Counted from the stretch's first letter, positions 47,951 through 60,199 are shown. The stretch is 64,000 bases of DNA from Nannobrachium achirus (GCA_963921795.1 OY997645.1:19561570-19625569), one strand, 5' to 3'. Numbers and translations are program-made. Notes: generated from the sequence alone by a model not told the origin.

Positions 47951-48425
47951 CAGGGGTCTTCAACGTTTTCAGGCCAAGGACCCCTTAGTTGAGAGAGAGA
48001 TTAAGCAAGGACCCCCACAACCCATACGTATATACCATATCGTTTCATCGTTTGACAGCACAATCATCTGTGTATTTTGGATTCATGTCAATGTGTTTTC
48101 AGATATTTAACCATGTGAACCGTCAATACTTAATAAACTTGACCTTTCACTCTGTACTTAGTCTGCTCTTTTTCCCCTCTACACCAAACCTCTTTGCCAA
48201 AAATAGCCGATCTACAAGCTCACAACGCCTCGCAGCGCGAGGCGTTTTGAGCTTGTAGATCTGCTATTTTCGGCTAAGGTTCTCAGAATATGGACGCTAT
48301 AGGGTTCAAGTGGTTAATATAAAAAAGGAGAAATAAAGGTTTCTATCACCCAAATATTTGGAGGACCCCCTATACTAACTCTGAGGACCCCCTAGGGGTC
48401 CCAGACCCCCTGTTGAAGACCCCTG
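47951..48425 (+). mobile_element. hAT-C copy 3 with perfect target duplication
   Basis: CAGGGGTCTTCAACGTTTTC to GTTGAAGACCCCTG, flanked by a perfect 8 bp duplication CTGTACAA (47943-47950, 48426-48433). It contains MITE-B at 48107-48317. Confidence 0.95.
48107..48317 (+). mobile_element. MITE-B copy in hAT-C copy 3
   Basis: TTAACCATGTGAACC at the left and GGGTTCAAGTGGTTAA at the right, with TTAA at both edges. The central hairpin 48196-48274 is nearly perfect. Confidence 0.75.
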
Positions 48426-48485
48426 CTGTACAAGATTTGTGTTGTTATATTCAAAATCTTTCATAGAATTGTACCGACAATACAA

Positions 48486-48945
48486 TACAAATAGCAGATC
48501 TACAAGTTCAGGCGTCGCGTTGCGAGCATGTAGATCAGATGTTTAAAATATTATATTTAAAATATTCCATTGAGATGTGCGAAGAGACAGTGGTTTGAAC
48601 TCTTCCAAAACGTAACAAGAAAGAGGCGCTCAGTCAGTGAAGTGCAAATCTCTGCCAGGAGGCATTGCTGTTACAGTTAGCAGACGTGGGCTTTAACAGC
48701 ATGACGTCTCTCTCCCAGAAAATATATCCTTTACATGCACAGATGATCAGCTATGAGGCAATGGTTACACGGCTTCTGGCTGAAGGGAAGAGTGAATTGG
48801 CATAGTGTATCCACGAGTTTCCAACGCCCCATAGTGCATTGCGCAGACGCTGTACCGAGCTTCCGGCGCCGCAGCCGTGTGTGATTTACAAGCTCACAAC
48901 AGGCTGCATCTGCGACGCGACGTGAGCTTGTATGTCTGCTGTTAA
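48486..48945. repeat. Two degenerate palindromic modules
   Basis: At 48486-48540, TAGCAGATCTACAAGTTC with GAGCATGTAGATCAGATG. At 48890-48945, ATTTACAAGCTCACAACAGG with GTGAGCTTGTATGTCTGCTG. The intervening DNA is unique and without a gene. Confidence 0.6.
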
Positions 48946-49214
48946 ACCGGAAGTGTGGTGCAAACAGGTCCAAATAATCTCCAGTAAACTCCTGCGGAAA
49001 CAGGTGGATAGGTCCCATTTGCAGGACGGACAGAAATTTGCAGTGCACTCCTTATAGTTTCTCTTAGATGCATATCCCATAGGTTGAAATGACAGTGAGT
49101 CTGCATGAGGTTATGAATTCCAAAAAAATAACACTTTATTTATATGGGCTACTGGCAGATGAAATGTTATGCTGATTTTGTAGTTTGCAAGGTTAGCTAC
49201 ATAATCCAAGGCGC

Positions 49215-49240
49215 ACGCACGCACGCAGGCATGCACACAG

Positions 49241-49272
<32 letters not shown>

Positions 49273-49274
49273 AT

Positions 49275-49329
<55 letters not shown>

Positions 49330-49333
49330 CACA

Positions 49334-49405
<72 letters not shown>
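49215..49405. repeat. (CA)n-(CGCA)n-(CA)n compound microsatellite
   Basis: CA, CGCA and again CA blocks; the two CA blocks share the junction ACACAGACACAC. Confidence 0.95.
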
Positions 49406-49406
<1 letters not shown>

Positions 49407-49479
49407 CAAACACGCAGGACGACACAGTGATTACTAGAAGCAGTTCTCTTCCGCGAGCACAGGTCTACAGATCAGGTAG

Positions 49480-50310
49480 GTCATTGTGGCCTCCTGGTGG
49501 CGCTATAATAGTCCTATGTGAAAAGGATGCCATGTCTTCTTCGGCCTTTCACGGCAACCTGATGCTGCATTCATGATTTGAGTCATTTTGTTACAAAAAT
49601 GTGTTTTGCAAAGTCGACTTACTGGTGCCGCTATAACAGGCCAATGTGAAAAGGCTGGCATATGGTCCTCGACCTAGTGGGAATGCGTGCAACATTTCAC
49701 GGAAATCGCATTCATGATTTGAGGCATTTTGTTGAAAACAGACCAATCCTGCAAACTTTGGAAGCCAATGTTAGCCATTTAGGAATAGGATGGAATATGA
49801 AATATCGTACAGATCTGTCTTGCTCACATGACTGCAAAATTACATAAGTCTGCCTCCTGGTTCGCTATAAAAGGCAGATGTGAAAAATGCAGGGCAGTTT
49901 TTCCTTGGCCTCTAGGGAGTGCGCTTACAAAGTTTTACACTGATCAGTGGAGTTATAGGTAAAAACACAAATTGGCTTGTTATAGCGCCACCATGAGGCT
50001 GATTTGAAAATTTTCAAGTGACATTTCTTCCTGTGCCTAGTGGGAATGTGCGTGCAAAATGTCACAGACATTTTGTTCAAAACGGAGCACTCCGGCAAAC
50101 TTTGGAAGCCAATCTAAGCCAATCAGGAAGGAATATAAAAAATCTGAAAGACCAGTTTTGTTTAATGTCTATAGAGTTACTGTGTAATGATTTGCGTGAT
50201 TTTTGGCCAAAATCTGTAGAAGTACTGTCCAAAAATGTCTTTTGCACAAATCTGCCTCCTGGTGGCGCTAGAACAGGCCCATGTGAAAAATGAGGGGCAG
50301 AGGTTCTGCT
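49480..50310. repeat. Degenerate repeats with CTGGTGGCGCTAT motif
   Basis: CTCCTGGTGGCGCTATAATA at about 49491, CTGGTGCCGCTATAACAGG at 49622, CTCCTGGTTCGCTATAAAAG at 49854, GTTATAGCGCCACCATG (reverse) at 49979, and CTCCTGGTGGCGCTAGAACA at 50254. AACTTTGGAAGCCAAT recurs at 49757 and 50099. This is an old, locally duplicated repeat of about 120-360 bp spacing; no gene. Confidence 0.65.
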
Positions 50311-50664
50311 CTGGCACCCAGGGAGTGTGCGTGTATCATGGCAATGGTGCCGGAGACGGACAGGGGCAAAAACATAGTCTCGGCCATGCCTTTTGGTCTG
50401 GCGGAGACAATAAACAATAAACCAGAGACTTAATGGGCTCATTCGGTGACAGCCTCTATGACTAAGCCCTTTGCTCTAATGCACCTGCTGCTTAAAAGTT
50501 TTGTAACTTCTTGGCACACTATTTACCTGTGGCAGTATTGAATGTGACTGGAAAACCATTACCTTTCTTAGACCCCGTGAAGACGACAACGGTGAACGGT
50601 CTCTAGAGAAAACAGCAACATTTCGTTGCGTTCTCACTTGTTATTCTGAATTTCTGATGCACAC

Positions 50665-51385
50665 TAGAGCTGGGATAACCGACCGAAAACCTGTGGGGCC
50701 TGACTAACCCGACAGGCTCGGGCTCGGGCGGACGTATTTTCATAATTAATTGTCAGACGTCGATTCAGGTCGGACATATTTTTGATATAGCCTACTCTAA
50801 GGTAAACTCTAAAGTAAACGTGTTGTTGTGATGAAGGGAGCTCGCAGCTAGACCTACTTCGTCGTCGTGGCGTGTTCCGTGCCAAAAGCGTGCTGATCTA
50901 CAAGCTCTCAACGACCGATCATGTTTCAGGAGTCTCAGGACTAAACGCCTCGCATCCACAACGCTTTGTGAGCTGCACGACGCGCTGTGAGCTTGCAGAT
51001 CGGCTATTTTTCAGACGGAGAAACTTTCAGAATGAGTGTCCTCTCCTGTGTGTGCAGCGAGTCACTGTATAGTCAGACCAGACGTGCAGCACAGCGCACA
51101 TTACTATTTATATTATTTAATAATCAACATACAAAAGGTAACAAACAGGCAAGCTGCATGCTCTGAACATAAGAATACGTTTGCTAGACTATAGTCAGTG
51201 TAATCCGCGGCTTCCTCAAAGAAAAAGAAGGAGGGAAAAAAGCGGTGGCAAATCTAATGGTCGGGCCTCGGCACGGGTCGTACGCATTTTAATGATTAAT
51301 GCTTGGACGTTGATTCAGGGCGGACAAAAAAACTGTCGGACATGTTTCGGAACGGACAGAAAAAATTTGCCCAATCCCAGCTCTA
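50665..51385. mobile_element. hAT-like element with TAGAGCTGGGA ends
   Basis: Left end TAGAGCTGGGATAACC and right end CCAATCCCAGCTCTA. The flanking octamers ATGCACAC and ACGCACAT match at six of eight. Inside, GATTCAGGTCGGACATATTT and GATTCAGGGCGGACAAAAAA are similar sequences near the two ends. The interior 50890-51012 carries an expanded palindromic module. Confidence 0.65.
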
Positions 51386-51611
51386 ACGCACATATAGTTC
51401 TGGAGTGGCGCTGTTACACTTCCTTGTTTACATTCACCATGGTAACATGGCTGCACGTGACCCATGACATGACATCACACGTTTTGTTGTTTCCTGCGTT
51501 TCTCCTGTTCAGACGGTGAGGCGAGGGAGGGCGATTTGTTTTTCTTCTTCTTCTTCCTTCATTCATGGGCCCCTGCGTGTCTGGGCCCCGGCTGCACCGG
51601 CGATATTTACG

Positions 51612-51727
51612 CGTCTGTATTTTACACTGTCTCTTAGCAAGAATCTTAAAATGTATCTATAATTGACAGGGAGCCAGTGCAAGGACCTGGTCAGAAACCT
51701 GGCAGCAGCATTCTGGACCAGTTGCAG
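51612..51727 (-). pseudogene. L2-like LINE fragment
   Basis: The minus-strand frame reads LLQLVQNAAARFLTRS and then LHWLPVNYRYILRF, the C-terminal reverse-transcriptase signature of L2/CR1-group LINEs (commonly LQLVQNAAAR...LHWLPV). The segment between the two motifs is shortened. Only this short piece is recognised. Confidence 0.7.
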
Positions 51728-51917
51728 GAGGTCTAACAATGCCTTATAGAGGTAAAAAGGTACATATGTGATGACACAAATGCATGGATGATCATTTCTA
51801 ACTCTGGGTATGAGACAACTCATCTAAGTTTGGCGATATTAAGAAAGGTGATAAAAGCTGGCACAGGAGTGACAAGACACAGAATTAGCATTATCTAAAA
51901 GCATTGCTTGGTCTAAA

Positions 51918-52816
51918 TAGGGTTGTTCGATATGGCCAAAAAATAAAATCTCGATTATTTTCTCTGAAATCCCGATTTTCGATTTCGATTTCGATTTTTT
52001 GTTAAAAGAATAATACATTGTTTCAACTATTTTGTTTTCATTTAAAAAATGCAAGGAAATGTTTTTTTTTTCATTATTTTTTCATTTTTTGATTTTTTTT
52101 ATATAGCCAAATAGCAAAATGCAATAAAACAATAAGGGTATTAATAATAATAACTTTAGTTGTGCAACAATCACATACAACTTAGCGTCCTTAGTGTTTC
52201 ATTATCAATAGTGAGTGACAAAACAGCCAAAACAAGCCAGCTCTTGGAGGCTGGTGAGGCATTTTGGTAGGCATTTCGCCTACCAAAATGTAATTCCTGG
52301 CTACGCCCCTGCCCTGCACCACTCATGCACGGAGATGTTGACTGATTGTAAACGGAGGCGAAGCGCTTCGCTTCCCGACGCAAAATTAACACAGTGACAG
52401 GGACAGTAGGACTAGGAGTAGACTACAGTCAGTAGGTGGGTAACACAGAATTAATAAGCTTCTTTCAAACTACAACAAGTAAGTAAGTTTACCAGCTCAG
52501 CAGCGTTTTGTTCTGTTTGCTGCTTGAACCATCGCGAGTGAGCGCAGTGCGCTGGTGAACTCTGCTCAGTCTGACGTGCGCTAAACGGGCATCAAAGAAA
52601 TTACACATCAGATAGAAAGTAGTATTAATTTGGTGTCGGACCTTGTCGTCCTGCTTTAGGAGGACGGGGCTGTGTACTTTTTGCGCGTGCAAGGCTCCAA
52701 TGAGTAAGAATTTCCCTAATTAAAGTGAAAATCGATTTTACGATTTCCATTTTTTTAAATCTTCCAAAGGAAAAAAACCGGGTTACGATTAAAAATCGAT
52801 TAATCGAACAACCCTA
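51918..52816. mobile_element. Non-autonomous hAT element with perfect target duplication
   Basis: Inverted ends TAGGGTTGTTCGATA and TTAATCGAACAACCCTA with the 8 bp duplication GGTCTAAA (51910-51917, 52817-52824). The 899 bp interior has CGATTTCGATTTCGATTT-like motifs near both ends and no transposase. It interrupts sequence that otherwise continues across the site. Confidence 0.93.
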
Positions 52817-52824
52817 GGTCTAAA

Positions 52825-53397
52825 TAATGTCAAGTTTTTTAGGGTTAGAGCATTATGACCCAAGAAGGTAGGCAGCTTCAGCAGCAACCTTATCTGGGAC
52901 AAGAAGTAAAACGTCTGTTTTTTTCTGCAAAAAGTTGCTGGCCATCCAGTTCTTAAACACGGATAGACACTCGTGCAGTTTTCTGATCTTATCCATCTCA
53001 TCTGGTATAAATAAACATTACAATTGCACATTGTCTGCCTAACAATGATAAGCAATACGCTTGAAGGTGCTTATAATAGGTCCCAGGGGAAGCACTATCA
53101 TGTGGAACACGAACACCACATGATAGTGTAGTGTTGTGGATTCAGAGGAGAAGGAACCAACGGCCACCGAGAAGCTCCTATCTGATGAATAAGAAAGAAA
53201 CCGATCTAGGGCACTCCGTAGCTTAATAATGCATCAAACTGGGGGTCCTTGAAATGAAAGAGGTTGAGAATCACTGGTGTATGGAACCAAACTATCAGGG
53301 AGCGGTGAGCTTTTCATTCTTGTTACTCAAAGACATTCAAAACCGCAAGGCGGGTGGTGGAGTCTTCATAGGGTGCATAAAAGCTACTCAGCGGTGC

Positions 53398-53456
<59 letters not shown>

Positions 53457-54546
53457 TGAGAGAGAAAACATGCTTCCCACTTATTTCCTCCTGTGTCGCC
53501 ATGTGGCTGGCAGCACTCAATGAAGGAGGTGTTTAGGGACACCTCATCTCGTGTGAAATGTTACCGTAAGGGGTAAATATAATGAGAGGGAGGAACGAAG
53601 CATCACCGTGGAGATTACAACAGTCTGCATCTGATTGGATTCGCAGATTTAGTAATGACATCTCCTAAAGCACTGAAAGAGACTGACTCAACTTGAGTCT
53701 GTTGGTTAACAGTTGATCCTTGAGACATAAACAGGGCAGTCTGTTGGACATTATTGTGCTGTCGCCATCCTTTTCTTTTGAGCGGTGCTAACAGCTCCTA
53801 CATCTGGCTTTGTGTGTATGTCCGTCCCTATGTCCCGCAAAGCTTTGGCCAAGCTTCATGGGACGTTTGCAGGAAGTTCATGAAAGGCTCCTCTCACTTC
53901 ACACTGGGTGTGATTTTCTTACTTCAGTTTTGACTCTCAAGATGGAATTGAATTGCGATGAGTTGGACATGCATGAAACCTCTTCATGTTTAGGACCGAA
54001 AGTACCTTCCCATAGAGGGAAATATTGTCGTTCTCCTCTCGTTCTTATCTTTTTGTGAGAAGGTCCTGTGAAAATCACTCAGTTCCCAATGCATACAGTT
54101 TCCAGGGCACACTGTCTGCTGAGAGCTCACGCCAGCCTCAGTGAAGCTCATCCAAACATGTCGATTTACGTGGGATGAAGATTTTCCAGCACAGAGACAT
54201 CTCTCTCTGTCTTACACACAGAATGCATTTTGGAGGTGTTGCATCCAAATTTCACGTCCTCCTCGCAAATCGAAAGATAGGATTTTCGATTCTACCCTGG
54301 ATTTGAACCTTTCCTGCGCAAGTGCTGACATGTTTACCATTGGGCCAATAGACCTGTTTGCTCAGGAGATAAACTGAATATTGACCAACAGTTCAAAATT
54401 TGTGTCAGATCCTGTGTCGATATACATGTCTCAGAAGAGCTGGGAGAGAAGATACAACCACTCCAATTGTATAAGTGACATACTCTACCATACAGATTGA
54501 GCCAAATTAAATGATATTCATTAAAAAAAAGGTTACATAGTGCCGC
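52825..54546. other. Non-coding DNA with (GA)n
   Basis: (GA)n lies at 53401-53463. TTTGAGCGGTGCTAACAGCT near 53777 resembles TTTGAGCGGTGGTAGCCGCT near 1198, marking an unnamed dispersed repeat. No gene is recognised. Confidence 0.45.
53401..53463. repeat. (GA)n microsatellite
   Basis: A nearly perfect AG run with one AAAG interruption. Confidence 0.95.
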
Positions 54547-55028
54547 TTTAAAGCTATACTATGTAACTTTTTTTAATAAAACAAATCTTAAAATTGTCCT
54601 AAACTTAAATCGCTAAAGTTTTAGAACACCCACTCTGTTCATTTCAGCTCCCAAAGCCTTTTCTTTATGTGTTCTACTGAGCCCTGGTGGCCGTGACCGG
54701 GGCTGTTTTTCCCGGCAAAATTACGTCATATGCATCATTCTGTACACGTGTCTCCCTACCGGCCAATCAAAGCCCAGATCATACACTGCCGAGCTTTTCA
54801 GGAAGTACACTGCAGTGTTTACACTGGGCTAGGAGTTTAGCATGTAGCTCCCCAACCAAGGCTCGTAGAGGGACACGAAAGACCTCTATGGATAGGTCTC
54901 GGCGAGGCGAGGCGGTGGTCTGAAGGCCCGGTCCGCGGCGAAAAACGGCCGAAAAAAGCAGACGCGACCGCGGTTTGCTATAACGCTACTGACCACTAGT
55001 TGAGCAACTTACACAGTATAGCTTTAAA
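54547..55028. mobile_element. MITE with TTTAAAGCTATACTATGTAA ends
   Basis: Left end TTTAAAGCTATACTATGTAA and right end TTACACAGTATAGCTTTAAA, about 482 bp, no coding content. Directly left (about 54525-54550) lies an inverted partial copy of the same end (GGTTACATAGTGCCGCTTTA), so two copies meet head to head. Confidence 0.75.
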
Positions 55029-55111
55029 TGTTGACGACGTTCCCCTTTAACCACTTAAACCCCAGAGGGCTCTAGCTCTACTTGGGCTGTTCATTTCAGT
55101 GAATCACCTAA

Positions 55112-55115
<4 letters not shown>

Positions 55116-55179
<64 letters not shown>

Positions 55180-55206
55180 GTGCGTGCGTGCGTGCGTGCG
55201 TGCGTG
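55116..55206. repeat. (GT)n-(GCGT)n microsatellite
   Basis: A GT run, then GCGT units. Confidence 0.95.
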
Positions 55207-55308
55207 TGTTAGGCTGCATTACTTATTGATTGGGAGTAGGATAGGGAGTGTGTGCAGTGCGACCCCAGCACTTGACATAAATCGGGTGAAAGTGTGCATA
55301 CATTAGTA

Positions 55309-55370
55309 CTCTCTCTCTCTCTCTGTCTGTCCCTCTCTCTGTCCCTCTCTCTCTCTCTCTCTCTCTTTCT
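55309..55370. repeat. (CT)n microsatellite
   Basis: CT runs with GT and CC interruptions. Confidence 0.9.
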
Positions 55371-55494
55371 GTCTGCCTCTCTGTCACAGCAGGTTTGTTT
55401 CATAATGCTTCCAAAGCCAGGATCCTATTACTGTAAGAACAGTACGACTGCGACCAATGCTCTCCAGTGTGAGAGGATTATTCCAGGTGTATTT

Positions 55495-55615
55495 TAACCA
55501 CTTGAACCCCTGCATCATTATTCTGGGGGGGAACATTAGACAAAAACAGCAGATCTGCAAGCTCACAATGCATCGCAATGTGTCGTGAACTACTAGATCG
55601 GCTGTTTTGGCTTTG
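55495..55615 (+). mobile_element. MITE-B fragment interrupted by hAT-C copy 4
   Basis: TTAACCACTTGAACCCCTGC, then TTCTGGGGGGGAACATTAG, then a worn hairpin (ACAGCAGATCTGCAAGC against ACTAGATCGGCTGTTTTGG). Its right side is cut by the hAT-C insertion site. Confidence 0.6.
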
Positions 55616-55623
55616 GTGTAGAT

Positions 55624-56036
55624 CAGGGGTCTTCAACAGGGGGTCCAGGACCTCAGAGTCACTACAGGGGGTCCTCCAAATATTTGTGTGATAGAAACCT
55701 TTTTTCTTCTTTTTTTAATATTAACCACTTGAACCCTAGCGTCCATATTCTGAGAACTTTAGCCAAAAATAGCAGATCTACAAGCTCACAACGCCTCGCA
55801 AAGAGGTTTTGTAGAGGGGAAAATGAGCAGACCAAGTACAGAGTGAAAGGTCAACTTTATTGACGGTTCGAGTGGTTAAATATCTGAAAACACAAATTGA
55901 CATGAATCCAAAATACACTGATGATTGTTGTCAAACAATGAAACTATAATGGAATCTATGAACAGGTTGTGGGGATCCCTGCTTCATCTCTTTCTCAACT
56001 AAGAGGTCCTTGGCCTGAAAACGTTGAAGACCCCTG
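55624..56036 (-). mobile_element. hAT-C copy 4, reverse orientation, perfect target duplication
   Basis: CAGGGGTCTTCAACAGGGGG to ACGTTGAAGACCCCTG with the 8 bp duplication GTGTAGAT (55616-55623, 56037-56044). It contains MITE-B at 55721-55879 with one hairpin arm reduced. Confidence 0.95.
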
Positions 56037-56104
56037 GTGTAGATAGAACAAAGCTAACTCCAGCCAGTCCAGTTTACTAATACTACAGTACTGTAGGTCT
56101 GGAG

Positions 56105-56291
56105 CAGTGGTTCCCAAACCTTTTAGCCCGAGACCCAAAAGAAAAATTAGGCGTTTGCCCGAGACCCAAACTTGTGAAAATAGCAGATCTACAAGCTCAC
56201 AGCGTGTTGCTTCACGGCTGGCTGTGAGCTATTTTCGCTATTTCTTAATTATATATATTTTTTTAAATGTATGGAATTTCTTGTTTGTTTG
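56105..56291. repeat. hAT-type end with a palindromic module
   Basis: CAGTGGTTCCCAAACCTTTT at 56105 is a hAT-like left end. At 56177-56245 follow AATAGCAGATCTACAAGCTC and a shortened right arm (GTGAGCTATTTTCGCTATTT). The retrovirus-like element begins directly after this stretch. Confidence 0.55.
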
Positions 56292-57355
56292 TGTTAGGGG
56301 CCCCGGAGCACCTGCTCGTGACCCCAAGGGTGTGGCACCCAGGTCCTTCAAGCCATACTACAATGACCGTGACCACCGCGATGCCCGCCGCAAGGGAGAC
56401 AACCGCCAGGAGAAGCGCAGAGGATCCGTGGGCTCAGATAGACAGCAGTCACCTGGACCCACTGCCACTGCGGATCGCCAGGCCATGCCCCCACCCCCAA
56501 CACCCCAACAACAACCCCTGCAGCAGATGCAGGCTCCGGTGGCACAGCTCGGGCCTCACATGGCCTTTTTCCCCATGCAAAACCTACAACCACTCTACCC
56601 GGCACCAGCTCCAGCGCCGGCTCCAGCTCAGGCACCCACCACTCCTGTGACCTCTGCACACACGGAGAAGCAAGCAGGGAGGAGGAAGGAGAAACGAAAC
56701 CACGTTTCTCGCCAGTGAGCTGATGAAGAAATAATGTTATGGCCCAATATATTCTCTGTATGTTAATCAATGAAAAGGGACATACATTTTGCATTTAGTG
56801 TGCTAGTACTGTAGATGCATATATACTGCATATATAGAAATGCCTCATTTAAACATAGGCTGTTGATTTCTGATATTCTGTATACTGTATTTCTGCTATA
56901 CTGTATGTGCATGCAAAAGCTACGTATATACGTGTTTTTTCACTGACATGGGTAAAGGTTAAAAACTGAATGTACTCATAGTTCAGAACATGACATACTG
57001 CTTACACTAGCCGCTTCATTGCTTGCACCTGCGAGAAACAGCCTTGGTGTCAGGCTGTATCATAGACTCCCGGACATTCCTGGACCGCGCTAACGAACCG
57101 TTATCTCCTTACTGCCAACATGAGATACTGCTTCTTGAGGGAGTAAAGGACAACACGGTGACTTCTAACATGTGAACGGGATGACTCCCCAAATTCACGT
57201 GGCCTGGCCTTGGACTGTCTGGCCTTGGACCGTCTCCATTGCGAAACATCGTGCATGTTCGTGCATGTTAGTACATGTACGCGTGCCCATGTGTGTGTGT
57301 GCTAAACCAAAGCTCTGTGTGTGTAATCCTATTGAGATGACGCGACGGGACGGAC

Positions 57356-57363
57356 TATAAAAG
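57356..57363 (+). promoter_or_regulatory. LTR TATA box
   Basis: TATAAAAG in the 5' LTR; transcription would start near 57385-57390. The same site is repeated in the 3' LTR near 63725. Confidence 0.7.
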
Positions 57364-57789
57364 GTTGTGTCGCCGTGGCTCGCTGCAGTTCCTTTTTGTC
57401 TACTTAGAGAGAGTTTGACTCTGTTTAGTTGAGTACTTCTTTGTTAATTTTCATCGCCAATTTCTGTATTGGTGAGCTTATAATTTGTAACTGTTTTTAT
57501 TTCACTAAAGCTTTTTTATTCACTTTTGCTTGGTGTCTGTCTGAATTCATTTTCAAGAGTTTACAACTCTTAAGGTTTAGACTTTTTAGCTCCCCTTCGG
57601 GGGAGTACACCGCGTCCATGGGAGAGAGGTGTTAGCACCTCAGGGCACTCGAACTTCTGGCTGTGTGGAGCTGAGTTAGACTTTTTGGTAAGAATCAACA
57701 AGTGTATTTTCTTAATTTAAAAAGTCTTTTCACCTTCTCAGAAGGCTGACACTGCGCGGGCAGGCGTCAGCTGGGTATGCTTGACAGAC

Positions 57790-57795
57790 AATAAA
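57790..57795 (+). terminator. LTR polyadenylation signal
   Basis: AATAAA at 57790-57795, about 400 bp after the predicted start, giving a long R region. A second AATAAAG lies near 58133. Confidence 0.5.
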
Positions 57796-58369
57796 GTACA
57801 AATCCCTAACCCTAACCGGACGGACGATATGTCCACAGTGGGCTCTTTGTACTGAATAAGTCAAGCTGCTTTTCTCCAGGCCCCTGGCAGGAAGCTACAA
57901 GGTTGATCAGTTTCACACTTTACATGTCTTTGTGGTTTGCATTCTCCATTCAGACCTATGGTCTACATTTCTACAGTTAAGGTGTTTATCTTGGTCTCTA
58001 AAATAAAGTCTGCTGTAGGAAGTAATATATTCAACAGGTTAAAGAGGGTCTCAAAGATAGTTAAATCTTTATACAGAGAAAGGTGTATTTGTACATTTGG
58101 TGCATATACAGTAATTGTAGGGTTGTACAAATAATAAAGGTTATTACACCTGTTTGTTCCAACTTGAGGTATAGTGTATTTATGTTTATGTGTAATAGTA
58201 GGTTTATACAAATGAGAAAGGTTGCACCTGTTTGTTAACCGAAATGTGATAGTGTTTCATTTTAAAAAGATCCGGTAACTTTTGAGCATAGCAAACTTAG
58301 AAGGGTTCCGGGCGGCGTGAGGAGTACTTTAAAAGGTGGAAGAGTACTCAGTAACTCAAGCTCATTACA

Positions 58370-58387
58370 TGGCGTCCCTGGGTGGAC
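58370..58387 (+). promoter_or_regulatory. Primer-binding site, tRNA-Asn type
   Basis: TGGCGTCCCTGGGTGGAC immediately follows the LTR. It matches the complement of the vertebrate tRNA-Asn(GTT) 3' end with CCA at 17 of 18 bases. Foamy viruses known to me use tRNA-Lys, so this primer is unusual for a spuma-like element. Confidence 0.8.
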
Positions 58388-58713
58388 ATTGATTGATTAT
58401 TGATTATTGATTAGTAATTGATTAATTAAATTCGTGTCCACTGCCACATAAAGAATAGCCGAGAGACCCTTGGAGTATGGTTATTTACTACAGAAGTAAA
58501 GGATAGTTAATATTATCAAGGCTTAAGTGCTTTTATCCACAAAACTCCCCACAGCGTCGGAGATTTTGAACAGAGTGAAGTGGAGGTCGGTCCGTACAGC
58601 CGACGGCCAGTAAATCGGTAAAAACATCTCCATCAGGAACTAGATAAAAAAGCAGTTGAGAACATCTAATAATATTATAACAACCTTTGCGACCAACCTA
58701 AAAAGTTTCAGGC

Positions 58714-59640
58714 ATGGACTCTGCCTATCCCACCGCCACAGATAACGCTTTTTCGGAAGCGGTTGGCGGGGCAAGGTCTGCCTCACCCACTCCCTTGGCT
58801 GGCACCATGGCACCCCCATCGGTGGACTCTTGGGAGGGAGATGTCAACAGCGGTGACTACGACAGTAATGGCGTAATGACCTCAGTAGTCCTGCATAACG
58901 GAGGAGCCGCAGCCCGCTACGAATCCAGTGCGGGGGACGCATATCCTGATCACCAAGGGTTGCTGAATTGGAACCCTGGAGCAACGCGAGCTGGCCCTAC
59001 AGCTCCCCTTCCCTGGCTTTCCAGCCCCACAGGGGCCGGAGGCCTAGAATGGGACCCCCTGACAAACGAAGGGAAACGAGCTGAACCTGAGCGAGAGGGG
59101 AGGTTTCCTCCACCGTCTCAGATGCTAGATGCTTTCTCCTGGCGGATCCCAGCCAGGACGCACACCATTACCCCCGAGCGAATGTTGAAGCTCAAGGTTT
59201 ATACCGAGAGGTTCGAAAGACACATGCCCGAGGGAGAGAGACCTTTTGTGGTGAACCTCACAAATAGGGATCTAGACAATACTGCAGGCATGGCTGCAGC
59301 TGTAGCACACGGTGCAGGTCAAGGGTATGACACATGGTGCCGACGCACGGTGGAGGCCCGGCCAAACCGGAAACTAGAGAATGGGGAGATATTGGTATGT
59401 GCACCATACCAGCTTTCCCAGAGAAAATATCATGGTATTATCACCATGGTTATGCAAAAAATTACTAGAGGCACCAGTGAGGAACGCCAAAAGTCGATCC
59501 TGCTGGCATACTATGGCAAGCTATTTGCACAAGCCTATGACATGCAGATATATAACATAGTCATGACCCTGTTTGGAACGGGTACGTGGGACTATGACCA
59601 AGCCCTCAGCATCTGGTGCTTCATGGAGGTGTTTCAAGGC
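58714..59640 (+). pseudogene. gag-position segment
   Basis: The first coding segment after a leader of about 330 bp. The N-terminal part is rich in Ser, Pro, Gly and Ala; the part after about residue 140 looks helical (TITPERMLKLKVYTERFERH). I do not recognise a capsid family motif; the call rests on position. Fossil part of a broken element. Confidence 0.45.
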
Positions 59641-59689
59641 TTGCCTGATGATCGGCTAGAAATAACTCTGCTGGTCACGATACCCCCAT

Positions 59690-60120
59690 GGGTCCTGTAC
59701 ACCGACGGGAGCCAGCAAAAGCTCGATGGTAACCGAGCCAAATGGGCATTTATCCTTAAACATAAGGACAAGACCGTGAAATCATCTTCGGGATGGATAG
59801 ACGGTTCAGCCCAAATGGCCGAGGTAACCGCCATATTGGAGGGAATTATCACAGCTAGGGGAAAGCATGTCCACAAGCTGTTGATAGTAACCGATAGAGA
59901 CTACGGCTTCCAAGGCGGGGCTGAGAATCTGGAGTCCTGGCCAGCTAGGGACTATGAGACGAGCTCAGGCCGTCCCATGGCCCATGGTGAGCTCTGGGCT
60001 CTCATAGTGGAGCAATCCAAAAACATGAGGCTCTCATGGAAATGGATTAAGAGCCACACGGGTGGCGAAGGCATTCACTTCACCGGTAACAGGGAAGTGG
60101 ATGCCATGGCTCAGCGCAGG
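59690..60120 (+). pseudogene. RNase H region of pol
   Basis: The retroviral RNase H pattern is clear: VLYTDGSQQ with the first acidic residue, MAEVTAILEGI with the second, LLIVTDRDY with the third, and the late HTGGEG...NREVDAMA block. Fossil part of a broken element. Confidence 0.8.
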
Positions 60121-60199
60121 CAGCTGGCCAATGCCGTGGGGCTAAAACGACTGCGCCTGGTCCTGCCAAAGGCAGGGGGTAAAGGCAAGGTGGTGGAAG

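Larger units (their letters stand above)
56292..58369 (+). repeat. 5' LTR (2078 bp)
   Basis: Starts TGTTAGGGGCCCCGG and ends CTCATTACA. By position of signals, U3 is about 1.1 kb, R about 0.4 kb and U5 about 0.55 kb. The open frame in its first 430 bases is the LTR copy of the accessory gene's C-terminal part and is not a separate gene. Confidence 0.88.

Noticed and set aside
53810-54377. Frames of 78-82 residues as a small gene
   Set aside because: They lie in a stretch that begins with a dispersed repeat (TTTGAGCGGTG) and lack recognisable domains.
56107-56718. A 203-residue frame as an independent gene
   Set aside because: It is mostly the 5' LTR copy of the accessory gene's C-terminal part fused to flanking DNA.
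58370-58387. A tRNA gene fragment at the LTR edge
   Set aside because: The 18 bases are the primer-binding site; the rest of a tRNA fold is absent. No tRNA or rRNA gene was seen elsewhere by eye.
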